Origin: Thermoplasmata archaeon
Lineage (GTDB): Archaea; Thermoplasmatota; Thermoplasmata; Thermoplasmatales; Thermoplasmataceae
Direction: 5' to 3'
Assembly: GCA_021797955.1 (NCBI GenBank)
Contig: JAJZYV010000062.1
Span: 1-8,488 of the forward strand
DNA length: 8,488 nucleotides
The number at the start of each line of letters is the position of its first letter. Position 1 is the stretch's first letter. The position numbers were made by a program, and so were the translations under genes. Under the pieces are notes generated by a model, which was not told the DNA's origin, ran no database searches, and worked only from the letters and a program-made list of their open reading frames with translations. This document shows positions 6,253-8,488 of this stretch, in pieces.

Positions 6253-6263
6253 GGATAATATCC
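6253..6263. repeat. Short palindrome GGATAATATCC upstream of the rps12 promoter
   Basis: GGATA and TATCC arms are inverted around one A. The site is about 18 bases upstream of the outer TATA-like box of rps12, where activators or repressors of archaeal promoters can bind. With five-base arms in AT-rich DNA the significance is low. Confidence 0.25.
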
Positions 6264-6500
6264 TAAATTTACCGTATAATTAGAACATCAAAATGAACTT
6301 TCCTTTTTAAATAAACAACAAAACAAATGAAATACTCAAAGAAATATGTTTGAACCACCAGAATATAACGCATCCCATTTTGTAATTCTCAATCAACAGC
6401 TCTCACATCGTATTTTATGCGTTTTAAATTATTGTATTAAAATATAAATCATTAACATAGAGAAAATCGTAAAGAATACCTGAAAACAATACATTTATGA

Positions 6501-6524
6501 GATTCTCTTAAATACGACAGAATC
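6501..6524. repeat. Inverted hexamers flanking the TATA box of the second MFS gene
   Basis: GATTCT (6501-6506) and AGAATC (6519-6524) form a perfect inverted repeat with a 12-base spacer that contains the TATA-like CTTAAATA. A dimeric regulator bound to both arms would cover the core promoter. The operator role is inferred from position only. Confidence 0.3.
6507..6514 (+). promoter_or_regulatory. Candidate TATA box of the second MFS gene
   Basis: CTTAAATA is centred only about 18 bases before the TTG start at 6529, closer than the usual 25. A weaker TTTATGA at 6494-6500 is about 32 bases before the start and could be used instead. The conflict leaves the exact start of transcription and translation uncertain. 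Confidence 0.35.
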
Positions 6525-6528
6525 GAAT

Positions 6529-7797
6529 TTGCCAGACAATAAAACAATAATTGGAATCAGATCTTTACTTTCAGCAATAGGTGCAACCACCGCATCTACA
6601 TTCGTAGGTATCTATGGAGTTTTACTCGGGGCAAGCGCTGCAGAAATGGGATGGCTGCAATCAAGCGCGAATGCCATTTCTAATGGTGGGCAGTTACTGT
6701 GGGGCAAAATAAGTGACAGAACTGGATCAAGAAGGATATTTCTTATCTCGGGCAGTCTCATACTGGCTGGCTTGTGGGCGATGATGCCCTATTCAGACAA
6801 TCCTGTAAATCTTATAATAATATACTCAATGATCTCACTCTTCGGATCCATGATTACGGTTAACTGGTTCTCGTTGATTGCAGATCTTTCTGATTCTTCT
6901 GCTCGTGGAAAATTTCTATCATTCATCAATAATATATCTTCCGCAGGCACCATTGTTTCGTTAATTGTAATGGTGTTTGTATTCGGTAGCAGTTTTCAAA
7001 CAAACATTTTGATCCCATTTTTACTTTCTTCCGCGACTTACATAATTTCCAGTGCCTTTTTGGTAGGACTCAAGGAGGAAAGGAAAAGATCCAGATTCGA
7101 CGGATCTTTGATTAAAACGATCAGGAAGATAAAAAATGATCCAAATTTTTTCCCTTACTTCAAAGCCACCAACATCCAGGGGTTCTTTTGGTCAATGGCC
7201 TGGCCAATGTTTCCAATAACAATTGTTGAGGTAATGAACTTTGATTTGCGTACAGTTTCGCTTTTAACGATCGCGTCCTTGGGTGTTACAATCATTGCTC
7301 AAACGAAACTGGGAACGGTGAATGACAAAACGCAGAGGCCTCCATTGATTTTCTTGAATAGGATAATGCTTAGCATGATTCCCTTGATGTATGCATTTTT
7401 TCATTCTTTTCTTCTTTTCATACTCCTTGAGTTTTACAGCGGATTATTGGGAGCCCTTCAAAATATTGTTTTGAATTCGTACCTACTGGATATCATACCC
7501 TCGACGAGAAGAGCGGAGTATCTATCAATAATTAATGGCTTCAACGGAATGGTTTATCTCTGCGGGGCTCTGACAGGTGGATACCTTCTCCAGTATTTAC
7601 TCTCACAATTTCCACTGATTACAGCACTTGAGTATGGATACCTTATAGTTTTTGCAGGGAGATTTTCCTCATCTTTTTTATTCCTGAAACTGAAGGAACC
7701 AGAGAAGAAAGGAAGGGCACCCCTTGGATTGTTCTCTATCCTCTACAGGGAAAAAATGCCGGGTAGTCCATCTGGCGGTACAATCAAAATGAAATGA
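6529..7797 (+). CDS. MFS transporter, substrate unknown
   Basis: This 422-residue, 12-helix major facilitator differs from the one at the left end of the window. Motif A between helices 2 and 3 reads GKISDRTGSRR (59-69), preceded by GGQLLW, and a degenerate copy GTVNDKTQRPP (262-272) marks the same loop in the second half, as expected from the internal symmetry of the family. SDSSARGKFLSFINNISS (121-138) and PSTRRAEYLSIINGFNG (324-340) are the matching R-x-x-x-L/S-x-x-N segments of each half. A basic central loop (about 182-205) separates the halves, and the C-terminus (about 390-422) is a polar, Gly/Pro-rich tail. The start is a TTG; no ATG or GTG gives a full-length protein and no clear ribosome binding site is seen. 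It lacks the sugar-porter marks of the first MFS, so a drug or metabolite efflux role is as likely as uptake. Confidence 0.88.
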   Translation: MPDNKTIIGIRSLLSAIGATTASTFVGIYGVLLGASAAEMGWLQSSANAISNGGQLLWGKISDRTGSRRIFLISGSLILAGLWAMMPYSDNPVNLIIIYSMISLFGSMITVNWFSLIADLSDSSARGKFLSFINNISSAGTIVSLIVMVFVFGSSFQTNILIPFLLSSATYIISSAFLVGLKEERKRSRFDGSLIKTIRKIKNDPNFFPYFKATNIQGFFWSMAWPMFPITIVEVMNFDLRTVSLLTIASLGVTIIAQTKLGTVNDKTQRPPLIFLNRIMLSMIPLMYAFFHSFLLFILLEFYSGLLGALQNIVLNSYLLDIIPSTRRAEYLSIINGFNGMVYLCGALTGGYLLQYLLSQFPLITALEYGYLIVFAGRFSSSFLFLKLKEPEKKGRAPLGLFSILYREKMPGSPSGGTIKMK

Positions 7798-8488
7798 TCA
7801 TAATGTGAGTGAACTTTGATTTTCTCTTTTTTTAACAATACCATTGGAAATAACAAATGAAACAACCATTATGAGGATGAATATTGTCAAGGTATAGTCG
7901 AATCCAATTGAGGAATTTTCCATTGACGCTCCTAATGCTATGACAAGCAAAGTTAGTGATACAAAAGCCATCATCCTTTCCTTCAGTGATCTTGTTTTTG
8001 AAATGGACATAGACAGAGAAGAAATTCCATGCACGATTACATAACACATGCTTACAACTTCTGCCAAAATGATAAAAGAAATGTAGAATCCAGTTGTCAG
8101 AAGACTGATGGATAAGGAAAAGAGACTGAGAATCAATATAGAATTGAATATGTTCCTGGAATTTATCTTTCCAGGATTGCTAAAGAATTTTCTCTCAAAA
8201 TTATTAAACATCAATAAAAACGCGTTTGAATATGAAAGCATTAGGTTGAATGCGCTTAACATGAATAGAATCATAATAAAAGCGGAAGCGTAGGAAGTCA
8301 AATGGGAGGAAACTATCGTCAGAAGTATATCAGGGTTATTTCCATACGCCACAGTGTTAGAGCCGAGAAATCTTACTACCGATAGTGAACTTAGTATCAT
8401 TAACACTCCGACTATAACGTAAGCCATCATCAGGGATTTTCTAAACTCCGATCCATTGCCATTCCAAGCTTTTGAGAGAAATATGGAA
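7798..8488 (-). CDS. C-terminal part of a multi-helix permease, probably APC-type amino acid transporter (5' end outside window)
   Basis: The frame runs without a stop from the TGA at 7798-7800 to the right edge, giving at least 229 residues. The ATG at 8430 would start a 210-residue protein, but the 19 codons before it are open and continue sensibly (AWNGNGSEFRKSLMMAY). A polar stretch with FRKSL followed by a helix resembles the loop and next helix of amino acid-polyamine-organocation permeases. So does the later SYSNAFLLMFNNFERKFF, which resembles the N-x-x-x-R-x-x-F region after helix 8. About six hydrophobic segments follow from the FRKSL loop to a basic tail KKRENQSSLTL, consistent with helices 6-12 of a roughly 450-500-residue transporter. 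The substrate is unknown and the family call is moderate. The gene converges on the second MFS gene with no spacer. Confidence 0.55.
   Translation of the reverse strand, partial: SIFLSKAWNGNGSEFRKSLMMAYVIVGVLMILSSLSVVRFLGSNTVAYGNNPDILLTIVSSHLTSYASAFIMILFMLSAFNLMLSYSNAFLLMFNNFERKFFSNPGKINSRNIFNSILILSLFSLSISLLTTGFYISFIILAEVVSMCYVIVHGISSLSMSISKTRSLKERMMAFVSLTLLVIALGASMENSSIGFDYTLTIFILIMVVSFVISNGIVKKRENQSSLTL

Larger units (their letters stand above)
6168..6528. other. 361-bp divergent intergenic region, no gene seen
   Basis: This is the only long non-coding stretch in the window; most other spacers are about 0-70 bases. It is strongly AT-rich and separates rps12 (minus) from the second MFS gene (plus). 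It holds TATA-like boxes for both genes, the palindrome GGATAATATCC (6253-6263), the inverted hexamers at 6501-6524 and several more TATA-like words (for example TTTTTAAATA at 6304-6313). I see no tRNA-like fold, no C/D-box pair and no open frame longer than about 23 codons. Confidence 0.6.

Noticed and set aside
6307..6378. Small hydrophobic ORF of 23 codons on the minus strand in the long spacer (MGCVIFWWFKH...)
   Set aside because: There is no ribosome binding site or well-placed promoter, and hydrophobic frames of this length are expected by chance in AT-rich DNA.
6168..6528. tRNA, C/D-box RNA or CRISPR repeats in the long spacer
   Set aside because: There is no cloverleaf-like GC-rich stem, no paired C and D boxes and no repeated units with spacers.
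1..8488. Mobile element or defence island
   Set aside because: No transposase, integrase, restriction, toxin-antitoxin or Cas-like sequence and no terminal repeats were seen; the gene content is transport and ribosomal.

Overview
The window looks like an ordinary chromosomal segment of an AT-rich archaeon, most plausibly of the Thermoplasmata (Thermoplasmatales-like). The evidence is the archaeal/eukaryal type of ribosomal proteins uS12 and uS7, TATA boxes of the TTTAATTA or CTTAAATA type about 25-30 bases before start codons, and GGTGAT-type ribosome binding sites. The lineage is inferred from general character, not from a search. No tRNA, rRNA, CRISPR array, insertion sequence or origin was seen.

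Left part (1-4619, + strand). An MFS transporter of the sugar/metabolite type comes first. An ABC-2 type exporter follows: an ATPase (start best placed at 1357) whose 3' end overlaps a 473-residue permease by 11 bases. The permease appears to be two homologous six-helix halves fused into one chain, so two ATPases and one permease could form the complete transporter. A PadR-type winged-helix regulator with its own promoter lies directly downstream and is the natural candidate to control the exporter. A small four-helix membrane protein resembling the CopD family comes next and is probably co-transcribed with the regulator.

Middle part (4657-6167, - strand). rps12 and rps7 form a tight pair (stop and start share one base), each with a good ribosome binding site. 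They stand without the usual str-operon partners in this window: upstream is 361 bp of non-coding DNA and a divergent MFS gene, downstream an unrecognised four-helix membrane protein with its own promoter.

Right part (6168-8488). The 361-bp divergent spacer holds the promoters of rps12 and of a second MFS transporter, plus short inverted repeats. The second MFS gene meets the last gene head-on with no spacer: the two stop codons are the two halves of TGATCA. The last gene is the C-terminal part of a multi-helix membrane protein, probably an APC-type amino acid permease. Its reading frame stays open to the right edge, so an internal Met at 8430 should not be taken as its start.

Overall the segment is dominated by transport: two MFS carriers, one ABC exporter, one probable amino acid permease and two small membrane proteins around a ribosomal protein pair. 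I found no clear novel system. The points most worth checking are the fused, internally duplicated ABC permease with its adjacent PadR regulator, the palindromes placed on several promoters, and the isolated rps12-rps7 unit.
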